39,600 nucleotides of DNA from Steroidobacteraceae bacterium (GTDB lineage Bacteria; Pseudomonadota; Gammaproteobacteria; Steroidobacterales; Steroidobacteraceae): positions 1 to 39,600 of the forward strand of contig JALORN010000031.1 in assembly GCA_025458905.1 (NCBI GenBank), written 5' to 3'. Positions 30,792 through 38,723 of the stretch are shown piece by piece; position 1 is the stretch's first letter, and each line of letters begins with the position of its first letter. The notes beneath the pieces were generated by a model that searched no databases, was not told where the DNA came from, and was given only the letters and a program-made list of their open reading frames with translations. The position numbers and the translations under genes were made by a program.

Positions 30792-31349
30792 TCAGTCGTA
30801 GCGGACCTGCCGGACCACGTAAGCGCTGCGACCGCCCGGCGTCGACCATTCCACGCGCTCGCCCGGTCGTGCACCGGCGAGCGCCCGGCCGAGCGGCGAG
30901 AACCAGTTGACGCGCTGCTGCTCCGGCGCGGCCTCGAGTTCGCCCACGAGCTGGAACTCGCTGCGCTCGCCGCCGTCGTCCTCGACCACCACCGTCGCGC
31001 CGAAGCGCACCTCGTCGCGGGGCGGGCTCGCGTGGCGGATCACGATCGCGCCTTGCAGCACCCCCGACACCTGCGCGATCTCGCGCTCGACGGCCACCAG
31101 GTCGGCACGTGCGTGCAGGTCCCCGTGGTCCGCATCGAGCAGGGCGCCACGCTGCTCGATCAGCTGCTGCAGTCGCAGGCGATAGCGTTCGGCACCCGCC
31201 GCGGTCATGTAGCCGCGCTCGGGTTGCCTGACCGGCGGCGGGAGGCTGTCGCCCGTGCCATCGGCGCCGCGGACGAACGCGTGGGTCGCCGCAGACGGTC
31301 GGGAGGCCGCAGGCTGGGCCGTGACGGCGCTCGAGGCAGGTGTTTCCAT
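30792..31349 (-). CDS. GreA/GreB-family protein (Rnk/GreB-like) with altered tip
   Basis: The product is 185 residues from the ATG at 31349; the folded part starts at YMTAAGAERY near residue 48. A helical hairpin (LRLQQLIEQRGALLDADHGD and following) precedes a FKBP-like C-terminal domain (VRFGATVVVEDDGGERSEFQ, LGRALAGARPGERVEW), the order found in transcription elongation factors GreA/GreB. The coiled-coil tip reads HGDLHARAD, so of the two acidic residues of GreA (Asp41, Glu44 in GDLSEN) only the Asp is kept. It may bind RNA polymerase's secondary channel without strong cleavage stimulation. The disordered N-terminus is unusual; a start at the internal ATG is possible. Confidence 0.75.
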   Translation of the reverse strand: METPASSAVTAQPAASRPSAATHAFVRGADGTGDSLPPPVRQPERGYMTAAGAERYRLRLQQLIEQRGALLDADHGDLHARADLVAVEREIAQVSGVLQGAIVIRHASPPRDEVRFGATVVVEDDGGERSEFQLVGELEAAPEQQRVNWFSPLGRALAGARPGERVEWSTPGGRSAYVVRQVRYD

Positions 31350-31537
31350 GATGCAGGACTTCCAGGGGGCGCCGCGCGTGCGCCGGGCTTCGCAGGTGGA
31401 GCGCGTTGCACCGGCACCTCCCGGGAGGCACGCGCAGGAAGATTCAGTGTGGTCGCGGCTCGTGAGTGCCGATGTCGGTGACGCCCGAGACGCGCGGTAG
31501 GCCGCGGCCGACCTTGGCTGCGCGGGCCCGCGACGCA

Positions 31538-31559
31538 CCGATTGTAGGGCGACGACTAC
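31538..31559 (-). promoter_or_regulatory. GTAGTC-N5-CCTACA element, copy 4
   Basis: On the minus strand: GTAGTC, five bases, CCTACAATCGG. The flanks also form TGTAG/CTACA, so the site is nearly symmetric and could serve either divergent gene. TACAAT could be a -10 for the minus-strand GreA/GreB-like gene. Confidence 0.4.
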
Positions 31560-31577
31560 AGGGCGATTGTCCCGACG

Positions 31578-31600
31578 GCGGACAGAACACGATTGTCCGC
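31578..31600. promoter_or_regulatory. Inverted repeat, candidate operator
   Basis: A perfect 7-bp dyad, GCGGACA and TGTCCGC with a 9-base spacer, lies upstream of the Crp/Fnr-type gene. The half-site differs from CRP (TGTGA) and FNR (TTGAT) sites. Autoregulation is a natural guess. Confidence 0.45.
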
Positions 31601-31666
31601 GACCGCACACTGCGTCCCGGCCGTCACGGGGGCGGCTTCACGAATCACGGAGCGGGAGCGCAACGC

Positions 31667-32494
31667 ATGCACATCATCGAACAGCCCAGGACGCCGATCG
31701 GACGCTACACCTTCGAGATCCCGGCGGCGCGCCGCAATCACCTGCTGGCCGCGCTGCCTTACGAAGAGTGCAGTCGCGTCTGGTCGAACCTCGAGCTGGT
31801 CGAGCTCCCGGCCGGATCGGTGCTCCACCAGTCCGGGGAGCGCGTCAACCACGTGTACTTCCCGACCACGGCGATCGTGTCGCTGTGCTGCGTGCTCAGC
31901 GACGGTGCCGCCGCGGAGATCGCCACCGTCGGCAGCGACGGCATGGTCGGCGTCGCCGTGGTGCTCGGCGGCGAGGGCACCCCGCATCGCGCGGTCGTGC
32001 AGAACGGCGGCCACGGCTTCCGCCTGCCGAGCCAGCTGCTCGCCGAGGAATGCCGCCGCGGCGGTGCGATGCAGTCGCTGCTGCTGCGCTACACCCAGGC
32101 CCTGTCGACCCTGATCGCCCAGACCGCGATCTGCAGCCGCCATCATTCGCTCGACCAGCAGTTCTGCCGCTGCCTGCTGCTGGCGCTGGACCGCTCGCCG
32201 TCGAACGAGCTCAACATGACGCAGGAACTGATCGGCAACCGCCTCGGCGTGCGCCGCGAGAGCGTGACCGACGCGGCCGGCAAGCTGCGCCGCGCGGGCC
32301 TGATCGACTACCGCCGCGGGCGCATCGCGATCCTGGACCGCGACGCGCTCGAGGCACGGGCCTGCGAATGCTACGGGGTGGTCAAGCGCGAGTTCGACCG
32401 GCTGCTGTCGCCGCGCTCGGCCCAGCAGCCGCGGCCGCGATGGGAGACGCGCGGTTCGCCGTGGGCACCGATGCCGCCCAGCCGCGGGGTGTGA
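31667..32494 (+). CDS. Crp/Fnr-family transcriptional regulator
   Basis: The product is 275 residues. The effector domain (about 40-165) has VLHQSGERVNHVYFPTTAIV and AEIATVGSDGMVGVAVVLGG. The C-terminal winged helix (about 190-250) has TQELIGNRLGVRRESVTDAA followed by KLRRAGLI and a wing. FNR-type N-terminal cysteines are absent, so it is not an oxygen-sensing iron-sulfur protein; the ligand is unknown. GGAG lies upstream of the ATG at 31667. It is divergent from the GreA/GreB-like gene. Confidence 0.9.
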   Translation: MHIIEQPRTPIGRYTFEIPAARRNHLLAALPYEECSRVWSNLELVELPAGSVLHQSGERVNHVYFPTTAIVSLCCVLSDGAAAEIATVGSDGMVGVAVVLGGEGTPHRAVVQNGGHGFRLPSQLLAEECRRGGAMQSLLLRYTQALSTLIAQTAICSRHHSLDQQFCRCLLLALDRSPSNELNMTQELIGNRLGVRRESVTDAAGKLRRAGLIDYRRGRIAILDRDALEARACECYGVVKREFDRLLSPRSAQQPRPRWETRGSPWAPMPPSRGV

Positions 32495-32675
32495 GCCTGG
32501 GTTCGTGTGCTGCCGTCGCCGACGGCACCACCACCCGTGGCGCCCCACGTCGGTCCATACTGCGCATAATGTATATTAAGTAAAATTACGGATGATCCGG
32601 GGAATCCCCGAAACGGCGTGGCCCGGCCCCGCGTCGCGCTGATCCGCTCCGGGTGCCCCCGCCGGCCCCGGTGCC
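32495..32675. other. Intergenic region with AT-rich patch and hairpin
   Basis: No coding signal is seen. Positions 32558-32590 are AT-rich (GCATAATGTATATTAAG). CGGGG-AAT-CCCCG at 32598-32610 is followed on the minus strand by this AT-rich stretch, which would suit a terminator for the minus-strand SRPBCC gene. It also lies downstream of the Crp-type gene. Confidence 0.45.
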
Positions 32676-33239
32676 CTAGGGCTGACCGGTGTCCACGTAG
32701 TTCGACAGCCGTTGCAGCTGCGTGCCGAGAACCTGGTCCACGACGGCGCCGAGCTTGGCCGCGGCCGGCCCGTCGAGGCCCGTGACCCGGTAGGTCCAGT
32801 CGATGCGCGTGCCACCACCGTCCACCTGGGCGAAGTGCCACGTCAGCACGCCCGACGCGCCCAGTTCCTGCAGCGGCCCGAGCCCGCCGAGCATCCGCAA
32901 GGTGTTCCCCGGCACTACGTAGGCCACCTGCAGGTGCTGGACGCTGCCGCGCTTCGCCAGCCGCTCGCAGAAGCAGCCGCCGGCCCTCGGCTCGAGGCTC
33001 AGGTTGCGGGATACCCCGGAATACGTGTGGTCGGGACTCCACCAGCGCCCGACTCGACGCGTCGCCGCCGCATAGCTGCGGCCCGGATCGGCCGTCACCG
33101 TGCGGCTCCACTTCAGCTCGAAGCCGGCTGCGGTGCGCGCCACCACCTCGGCAGTGGCCGGCGGCGCCGCGCCGGGCCACGCGAGCGCGGCGACCCACGA
33201 AGCGAGCACCCTTGTCGTATGCAGACGCTGGCCTGGCAT
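32676..33239 (-). CDS. Secreted SRPBCC (START-like) domain protein
   Basis: The product is 187 residues. A signal peptide (about 1-30, VLASWVAALAWPGAAPPATA) suggests export to the periplasm. The body fits the SRPBCC/polyketide cyclase-like fold: WSRTVTADPGRSYAAATRRV, RWWSPDHTYSGVSRNLSLEP, VLTWHFAQVDGGGTRIDWTY and a long C-terminal helix. Such proteins bind hydrophobic ligands; the ligand is unknown. GGAGA stands upstream of the ATG at 33239. It is divergent from the DUF72 gene. Confidence 0.75.
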   Translation of the reverse strand: MPGQRLHTTRVLASWVAALAWPGAAPPATAEVVARTAAGFELKWSRTVTADPGRSYAAATRRVGRWWSPDHTYSGVSRNLSLEPRAGGCFCERLAKRGSVQHLQVAYVVPGNTLRMLGGLGPLQELGASGVLTWHFAQVDGGGTRIDWTYRVTGLDGPAAAKLGAVVDQVLGTQLQRLSNYVDTGQP

Positions 33240-33368
33240 GGGAGATCTCCACGGGAACCCAGGGGTACGAGCCTGCCATGGCTGCAGGTCGGCCGGGGCC
33301 GACAGGTGATGCGCACCCGCCGCCGATGCGCACGCGGCAACTGCGGCACGACCATGGTCCGGCGTCCA

Positions 33369-34361
33369 ATGAACCGGGTAGACATGCAGTTGCGACGGCC
33401 CTTGCGCGGTGTAGACCCAGCGGTGCCGGGGTTCCGCGTCGGCTGCGCCGGCTGGTCGATTCCCTCGCGGTTCGCGACCGGCTTCCCGGCGGGGAGCAGC
33501 CACCTCGAGCGCTACGCGGCGGCGCTCCCGGCGGTCGAGATCAACTCGAGCTTCTACCGGCCGCACCGCGTCTCCACCTACGCGCGCTGGGCCGAGGCCG
33601 TGCCGGCGGGTTTCCGCTTCTCGGTGAAGCTGCCGCGGACGATCACGCACGAACGCCGGCTCGTCGCGGCCGAGGCGCTGCTCGATGGCTTCCTGGGCGA
33701 GGTCGCCGGGCTCGGCCGGCGGCTCGGCTGCCTGCTGGCACAGCTGCCGCCGAGCCTCGATTACCGCCCCGAGGTTCTCGAGCACTTCCTCGATGCGCTG
33801 CGTGCGCGGCACGAGGGACCGCTCGTGATCGAGCCGCGCCACCCGAGCTGGTTCGAGGGCGCCGCCAGCGTGCACCTCGCGGCGCGGCGCGTCGCGCGCG
33901 CCGGCGCCGACCCGAGCCCGGGCCCGGGGGGCGACCGGCCCGCCGGCGACCGTGGCCTCTCCTACCTGCGGCTGCACGGCTCGCCGAGGACGTACTACTC
34001 GGAGTACGGCACGGCGGCGCTGCGGCGCTTCGCAGGGCGGCTGCGCGCGGCACTGGAGTGGTCCGGCGAGGCCTGGTGCATCTTCGACAACACGGCGCTC
34101 GGGGCCGCCACCGGCAACGCGCTGGAACTGTTGTCGATGCTGGCCGCCGAGGTGCCGGCCGACGCCGCGGCCGGCGCACCGGCGGCGACCCGCCCGATGG
34201 AAACGTCGACGGCCTCAGTCGGGGCCGATCCCGAGGTGTGGCACCAGCAGGATGCAGGTCAGCGTGATCAGCACCGCGCAGGCGAGGTCCAGCAGCAGGC
34301 CGGAGCGCAGCATGTCGGGCACGCGCACGCGTCCCGTGCCGAACACCATCGCATTCGATGA
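33369..34361 (+). CDS. DUF72 (YecE-like) family protein with antisense-overlapping tail
   Basis: The product is 330 residues from the ATG at 33369; an ATG at 33384 is also possible. The TIM-barrel-like DUF72 signature is complete: VGCAGWS, LPAVEINSSFYRPHRVSTYA, FRFSVKLPRTITHERRL, LGCLLAQLPPS, VIEPRHPSWF, SYLRLHGSPRTYYSEYG and CIFDNTALGAATGNALEL. The family normally ends soon after that last motif. Here the frame runs on for about 70 residues, the last 147 bases of which lie antisense inside the 3' end of the SLC13 gene. The biochemical role of DUF72 is unknown. Confidence 0.85.
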   Translation: MNRVDMQLRRPLRGVDPAVPGFRVGCAGWSIPSRFATGFPAGSSHLERYAAALPAVEINSSFYRPHRVSTYARWAEAVPAGFRFSVKLPRTITHERRLVAAEALLDGFLGEVAGLGRRLGCLLAQLPPSLDYRPEVLEHFLDALRARHEGPLVIEPRHPSWFEGAASVHLAARRVARAGADPSPGPGGDRPAGDRGLSYLRLHGSPRTYYSEYGTAALRRFAGRLRAALEWSGEAWCIFDNTALGAATGNALELLSMLAAEVPADAAAGAPAATRPMETSTASVGADPEVWHQQDAGQRDQHRAGEVQQQAGAQHVGHAHASRAEHHRIR

Positions 34362-35657
34362 GGTGCCTGCGGGGTTCGCGAAGCCCCAGCTCGCCGCGAG
34401 TCCCGCCCCGAGTGACACCAGGACCGGGTCGTGCTGGCCGGCGAGCGCCAGCGTCACGGAGATCGGCATGAAGATCGAGGCCGTCGCGACGTTGCTGGCG
34501 CACTCGGTGACCAGCGCGCAGAGCAGCGCGACCACCAGCACCAGCAGCCAGAGGGGCAACCCGGCGATCATCTGCGTCTCCTGGCCGAGCCACGCGCTGA
34601 GGCCGCTCTTGACGACCGCATCCGCCAGTGCGATGCCGCCGCCGAGCAGCAGGATCAGGTACCAGGGGGCCTGGCGCGCGTCGGCCCACTCGATCAGGTA
34701 GCGGCCCCGCGAGGGCTCGCGCCGCTCGCCCGAGGGGATCACGCAGAGTGCGAGCGCCGCCGCGACCGCGATGCCGGCGTCGGTGATGCCGGGGACCGCA
34801 TCCTCGAGCAGCGGCAGGAACACCCAGGCCGCGGTCGTGACCGCAACCACCGCCAGCACGCGATGCTCCGGAGTGCCCATCGGCGGCGTCGGGCCGATCG
34901 CCCGCGCGATCGACGCGGCGTCGCCCTCCTTCAGCCGGAACGGCAGCGCGACCTTCAGGATCCACCAGCAGACCGGCAGCGCGGCGACCATCAGCGGGAT
35001 GCCGAACAACATCCATTCGAGGAAGCTGATCCTGATGCCGAGGTTGCGCTCCAGGATGCCGAGCACCACCGGGTTCACCGGCGTGCCGATCGGCGTCGCG
35101 ACCCCGCCGATGTTGCTCGCATAGGCGATCGAGAGCACCAGCGCAGCCGCGAAGCGCTTCTCGTCGGGGTCGGGCTGCGCCGCATCGAGCGTGCGCGTGA
35201 CGGCCACCAGCGTCGCGGTCGCGATCGGCAGCATCATCACCGTGGTGGCGGAATTGTTGACCCACATCGAGATGAACGCGGTCACGCACATGATCGCGAA
35301 CAGCAGCCGCGAAGGCTCGGCGCCGGCCCGCGCCACCACCGCGAGCGCCATGCGCCGGTGCAGGTCCCACTTCTCGAACGCTAGCCCGATCACCGCGCCG
35401 CCGAGCACCAGGAACAGCACCGGCGACATGTACTGCCCGGCGACCGCCTCCGGCTTGGCGACGCCGAGCAGCGGCAGCACGAGGAACGGCAGGCTGCCGG
35501 TGAGCGTCACCGGGACGGCCTCGGTGAACCACCAGGTCGCCATCAGCACCGTCACCGCCGCGGTACGCCATCCGGCCACCGAGAGGCCCTCGGGCGCCGG
35601 CAGCAGCAGCATGACGGTGAACAGCGCGACGCCCAGCAAGAAACCCGCGCGCTGCAT
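34215..35657 (-). CDS. SLC13/DASS-family anion (dicarboxylate) transporter
   Basis: The product is 480 residues with about 11-12 membrane segments. It has the paired DASS motifs: WVNNSATTVMMLPIA and IAYASNIGGVATPIGTPVN in the first half, TECASNVATASIFMP and WGFANPAGTSSNAMVFGTG in the second. It should import dicarboxylate-like anions with Na+ or H+. It follows the molybdenum hydroxylase gene on the same strand by 43 bases and so may import that pathway's substrate or a product. Its 3' end overlaps the convergent DUF72 gene. Confidence 0.92.
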   Translation of the reverse strand: MQRAGFLLGVALFTVMLLLPAPEGLSVAGWRTAAVTVLMATWWFTEAVPVTLTGSLPFLVLPLLGVAKPEAVAGQYMSPVLFLVLGGAVIGLAFEKWDLHRRMALAVVARAGAEPSRLLFAIMCVTAFISMWVNNSATTVMMLPIATATLVAVTRTLDAAQPDPDEKRFAAALVLSIAYASNIGGVATPIGTPVNPVVLGILERNLGIRISFLEWMLFGIPLMVAALPVCWWILKVALPFRLKEGDAASIARAIGPTPPMGTPEHRVLAVVAVTTAAWVFLPLLEDAVPGITDAGIAVAAALALCVIPSGERREPSRGRYLIEWADARQAPWYLILLLGGGIALADAVVKSGLSAWLGQETQMIAGLPLWLLVLVVALLCALVTECASNVATASIFMPISVTLALAGQHDPVLVSLGAGLAASWGFANPAGTSSNAMVFGTGRVRVPDMLRSGLLLDLACAVLITLTCILLVPHLGIGPD

Positions 35658-35700
35658 CGCGTGTCGTGGAACCGGGCGCCGGGGACGGGAGCGGTCGCGC

Positions 35701-37890
35701 TCAGGCCAGCGCGATGCCGGCCTCGACCAGCGGCAGGCGGCGCGGTCGCTTGCCCGTGGCCGCGTGGATCGCGCTGGCGAGCGCCGGAGCCACCGGCGGC
35801 ACGCTGGCTTCGCCGCAACCGCCGGGCTTCAGGCTCGAGCGCACCAGGTGGACCTCGATCTGCGGCAACTCGTTCAGCCGCACGATCGGGCCGGTGTTGA
35901 AGTTCGCCTGCTCGGCGACGCCGTCCTTGAACGTGATCTGTCCGTCGCGCGCGGCACTGAGCCCCCAGACGATGCCGCCCTCGACCTGCGCCTCGACGTT
36001 GCGCGGGTCGACGATGGTGCCGCAGTCGAAGGCGCAGACGATGCGGTCGATCGCGACCTTGCCGCCGCGGACCGTCACCTCGACCACCTCGGCGCAGTAG
36101 GCGTCGAAGCCCACGCTGAGCGCGATGCCCCGCCCCCGCCCGCGTGGCAGCTTCGTGCCCCACCCCGCCTTCTCGGCGGCGAGCCGCAGCACGCCCTGCG
36201 CGCGCTCGTCGGTGAGCAGCGAGAGGCGCAGTTCCAGCGGGTCGCGGCGGGTGGCCGCCGCGACGTCGTCGAGCGCGGACTCCGAGAAGAACGTGTTCAT
36301 CGACGCCGAGACCGAGCGCCAGGTGCCCACCGGGATCGGGTCCGGCGCCTCCACGTGGTCGGCGAACTTGTTCGGGAAGCCGTACTTGTCGTTGATCAGC
36401 AGCCCGAGCGCGAACGGGTCGCCCATGCCCGGGATCGCCGGCCGTCCCTGGTACTTCCACATGTTGATGCCCGTGGTACGCGAGTGCATGCCGAGGATCG
36501 CGCCGTCGCGCCCGAGCCCGACCCGCGTCCTCACGATGTGCGCGGCGCGGTACTTGTCGTGCTGGAAGTCCTGCTCCCGCGTCCACGTGAGCTTGATCGG
36601 CCGACCCTTCGCCGCCTGGGCCACCTGCACGGCCTGGCGCACGAAGTCGACCTCCCACTTGCGGCCGAAGCCGCCGCCCAGGAAGGTGACGTTCAGCCGG
36701 CACTTGTCCCGCGGCAGGCCGGTGACCTGCGCCATCGCGTCGCGCGTGCGGTCCGGCTGCTGGGTCGGCGCCCAGACCTCGCAGCGATCGTCGGTCACGA
36801 GCGCCGTGGCCACCAGCGGCTCGAGCGCGGCGTGCGCGAGGAACGGCACCTCGTAGGTCCATTCGCGCCGGACCGGGGCCGCCTCGATCGCGGCGAGTGC
36901 CTTGGCCTTGTCGTAGGGCGCGCCCCCGAAGGCCGGGCGGCCCGGCTGCGCCGCCGCGTCGTCCTCCAGCGAGGCGAGCATCCGCCGGCGGATCGCCGCG
37001 CTGTCGAGCCCGCGCGTCGCGCCCTCGTCGAAGCGTACTTCGAGCGCCTCGGCGGCACGGCGGGCCTGCCAGGTGGACGTCGCGATCACCGCGACGCCGT
37101 CCGGGATCTGAACCACCTCGACGACGCCGGGCAGGCGGAGGGCGGCGTCGCGGTCGAAGCCGGCGAGCTTCGCGCCGGTGACCGAGGATGGCATCCGCAG
37201 CGCTGCGTACTGCATGCCCGGCAGCCTGACGTCGATGCCGAAGATCGCGCTGCCGTCGGTCTTGGCGGGCGTGTCCTTGCGCGGGGTCGCGCGCCCGATC
37301 AGCCCGAACTGCGAGGGGTCCTTGAGGCGCGGCGCGGCCGGCGGCGGCAGTGCCGCGGCCGCCGCCGCGAGCTCGCCGTAGCTCGCGCTGCGGCCGCTGG
37401 CAGCGTGCGTGACGCGCGAGGCCCCGGTGCGGCACTCGGCCGCAGGCACCGCCCAGGCGGCGGCAGCGGCGGCGACCAGCATCTCGCGCGCGGTGGCGCC
37501 CGCCTTGCGCAGCAGCTCGTAGTACACCATCGTCGATTCGCTGTTCGCGGTGCGATGGCGCTTGGTGATCGGGTTGACGAACGCGTCGTCGGCCCAGGGC
37601 ATGCGCACGTCGACCAGCGACCAGTCCGCATCGAGCTCCTCGGCCAGGATCTTCGGCAGGCCGTCGTGCACGCCCTGCCCCATCTCGGATTGCGGGGTGA
37701 CGATCACGACGCGGTTCTGCGGCGTGATCTCGACGTAGGCGCCGAAACTCGCCGGGCCCGGCGGGGCCGCCGGGACGACCGCGGCGGGTGCGGCCGGCGC
37801 CGCGGCCTCCGGCTCGACGCTGCGGCAGGCCACGAGCAACCCGCCTGCCGACGCCACCGACACCTGCAGGAAATCACGCCTGGAAATCAT
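35701..37890 (-). CDS. Molybdenum hydroxylase large subunit (IorB/xanthine dehydrogenase type), Tat lipoprotein-like
   Basis: The product is 729 residues from the ATG at 37890. The N-terminus MISRRDFLQVS is a twin-arginine signal, and LVAC (Cys22) looks like a lipobox, so it should be folded with cofactor and exported. The body matches membrane-bound aldehyde/isoquinoline oxidoreductase beta subunits: EMGQGVHDGLPKILAEELDA, GGGFGRKWEVDFVRQAV, GTWRSVSASMNTFFSES, and GGCGEASVPPVAPAL, which holds the catalytic Glu. It binds molybdopterin and hydroxylates an aldehyde or N-heterocycle. The expected 2Fe-2S small subunit and cytochrome c are not adjacent in the window. Confidence 0.9.
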   Translation of the reverse strand: MISRRDFLQVSVASAGGLLVACRSVEPEAAAPAAPAAVVPAAPPGPASFGAYVEITPQNRVVIVTPQSEMGQGVHDGLPKILAEELDADWSLVDVRMPWADDAFVNPITKRHRTANSESTMVYYELLRKAGATAREMLVAAAAAAWAVPAAECRTGASRVTHAASGRSASYGELAAAAAALPPPAAPRLKDPSQFGLIGRATPRKDTPAKTDGSAIFGIDVRLPGMQYAALRMPSSVTGAKLAGFDRDAALRLPGVVEVVQIPDGVAVIATSTWQARRAAEALEVRFDEGATRGLDSAAIRRRMLASLEDDAAAQPGRPAFGGAPYDKAKALAAIEAAPVRREWTYEVPFLAHAALEPLVATALVTDDRCEVWAPTQQPDRTRDAMAQVTGLPRDKCRLNVTFLGGGFGRKWEVDFVRQAVQVAQAAKGRPIKLTWTREQDFQHDKYRAAHIVRTRVGLGRDGAILGMHSRTTGINMWKYQGRPAIPGMGDPFALGLLINDKYGFPNKFADHVEAPDPIPVGTWRSVSASMNTFFSESALDDVAAATRRDPLELRLSLLTDERAQGVLRLAAEKAGWGTKLPRGRGRGIALSVGFDAYCAEVVEVTVRGGKVAIDRIVCAFDCGTIVDPRNVEAQVEGGIVWGLSAARDGQITFKDGVAEQANFNTGPIVRLNELPQIEVHLVRSSLKPGGCGEASVPPVAPALASAIHAATGKRPRRLPLVEAGIALA

Positions 37891-37949
37891 GCTGCACTCC
37901 GCGACCCAACCGCCCCCGACCCGCCTCGATCCTCGCCCGTGCGCCGGCC

Positions 37950-38576
37950 TCAGGCAACCTCGGCCCGGGACTCCAGCCACTGCATGACCCGCGCGCCGTC
38001 GGTCACGTCCGCGTAGCGCCGGCCGCAGTCGCGCAGGGCGTCACGGTGCGGCCCCTCCTCCGCGTCGCCGCAGCAGTCCTCGGCAACCTGCACGCGGAAC
38101 CCGTAGGAGAACGCGTCGACGATGGTGGCGCGCACGCAGCCGCTGGTGGTGCACCCCGTGACGATGACGGTGTCGACGTTCTGCCGCACCAGGAAAGTGA
38201 TCAGTGGCGTCTGGAAGAACATCGAGGGCGCGTTCTTGCAGTAGGTGAAGTCGCCCGGGTGGTGGATCTTCGGGTCCATCGCCGTGCAGGGATGGCCGTA
38301 GAAGAACTCGTCGCGCACCGCCTTGACCTTCCAGTGCGGCATGTCCTTGCTGCTGCAGTAGGCGGTGTAGCAGGCCGCCACCGGCACGCCGCGCGGCCGC
38401 GCGAAATCCAGCAGTTCCGCCGTGCGATCGCGAGCGCGGTGCAGGCGCTCGAGTCCGCCGAGGGCGTACCTCGGGTCGGTGAAGGCCGTCTGCCAGTCGA
38501 CCACGAGGATCGCCGCCTTCTGCCCCCAGCCGATGTCCGAGGAACCGTAGCCCACCGACCCATAGGTGTCTGCCAT
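37950..38576 (-). CDS. Isochorismatase-family amidohydrolase (N-carbamoylsarcosine amidase-like)
   Basis: The product is 208 residues from the ATG at 38576 (GGAG 7 bases upstream); a GTG one codon earlier is possible. The cysteine hydrolase triad is intact: Asp27 (LVVDWQTAF), Lys114 (YCKNAPSMF) and Cys147 (VTGCTTSGCVRAT). HWKVKAVRDEFFYG and SMFFQTPL resemble N-carbamoylsarcosine and maleamate amidases rather than true isochorismatases. It would hydrolyse an amide or N-carbamoyl group. It lies between a hydantoinase B-like gene and a molybdenum hydroxylase gene, supporting a degradation role. Confidence 0.85.
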   Translation of the reverse strand: MADTYGSVGYGSSDIGWGQKAAILVVDWQTAFTDPRYALGGLERLHRARDRTAELLDFARPRGVPVAACYTAYCSSKDMPHWKVKAVRDEFFYGHPCTAMDPKIHHPGDFTYCKNAPSMFFQTPLITFLVRQNVDTVIVTGCTTSGCVRATIVDAFSYGFRVQVAEDCCGDAEEGPHRDALRDCGRRYADVTDGARVMQWLESRAEVA

Positions 38577-38632
38577 CACGCTGCTCCAGCGGCGCGCTGC
38601 CGCGTTCCACCCACCGTCACTGTACGCCAGCC

Positions 38633-38668
38633 AAAAAAAAGTCCCCGCGCCTTGCGGAGCGGGGACTT
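38633..38668 (-). terminator. Rho-independent terminator of the hydantoinase B-like gene
   Basis: On the minus strand AAGTCCCCGC and GCGGGGACTT form a perfect 10-bp stem with a 10-base loop, followed by eight T in total. This is the clearest intrinsic terminator of the window. It separates the hydantoinase gene from the amidohydrolase gene. Confidence 0.92.
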
Positions 38669-38723
38669 CCTCGTGGCGTCGTGCAGCCTCGAGCGCAGCC
38701 CGGGCCGCGGCCCGCGGGCGGCC

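Larger units (their letters stand above)
31350..31666. promoter_or_regulatory. Divergent regulatory region between GreA/GreB-like and Crp/Fnr-like genes
   Basis: No coding signal is seen. It contains copy 4 of the recurrent element (31538-31559), three GATTGT words at 31540, 31565 and 31591, and an inverted repeat GCGGACA-N9-TGTCCGC (31578-31600) about 70-90 bases before the regulator ATG. Confidence 0.5.

Noticed and set aside
35191..38016. 941-residue plus-strand frame opposite the transporter and molybdenum hydroxylase
   Set aside because: Antisense shadow; the minus-strand products have complete, diagnostic motifs.
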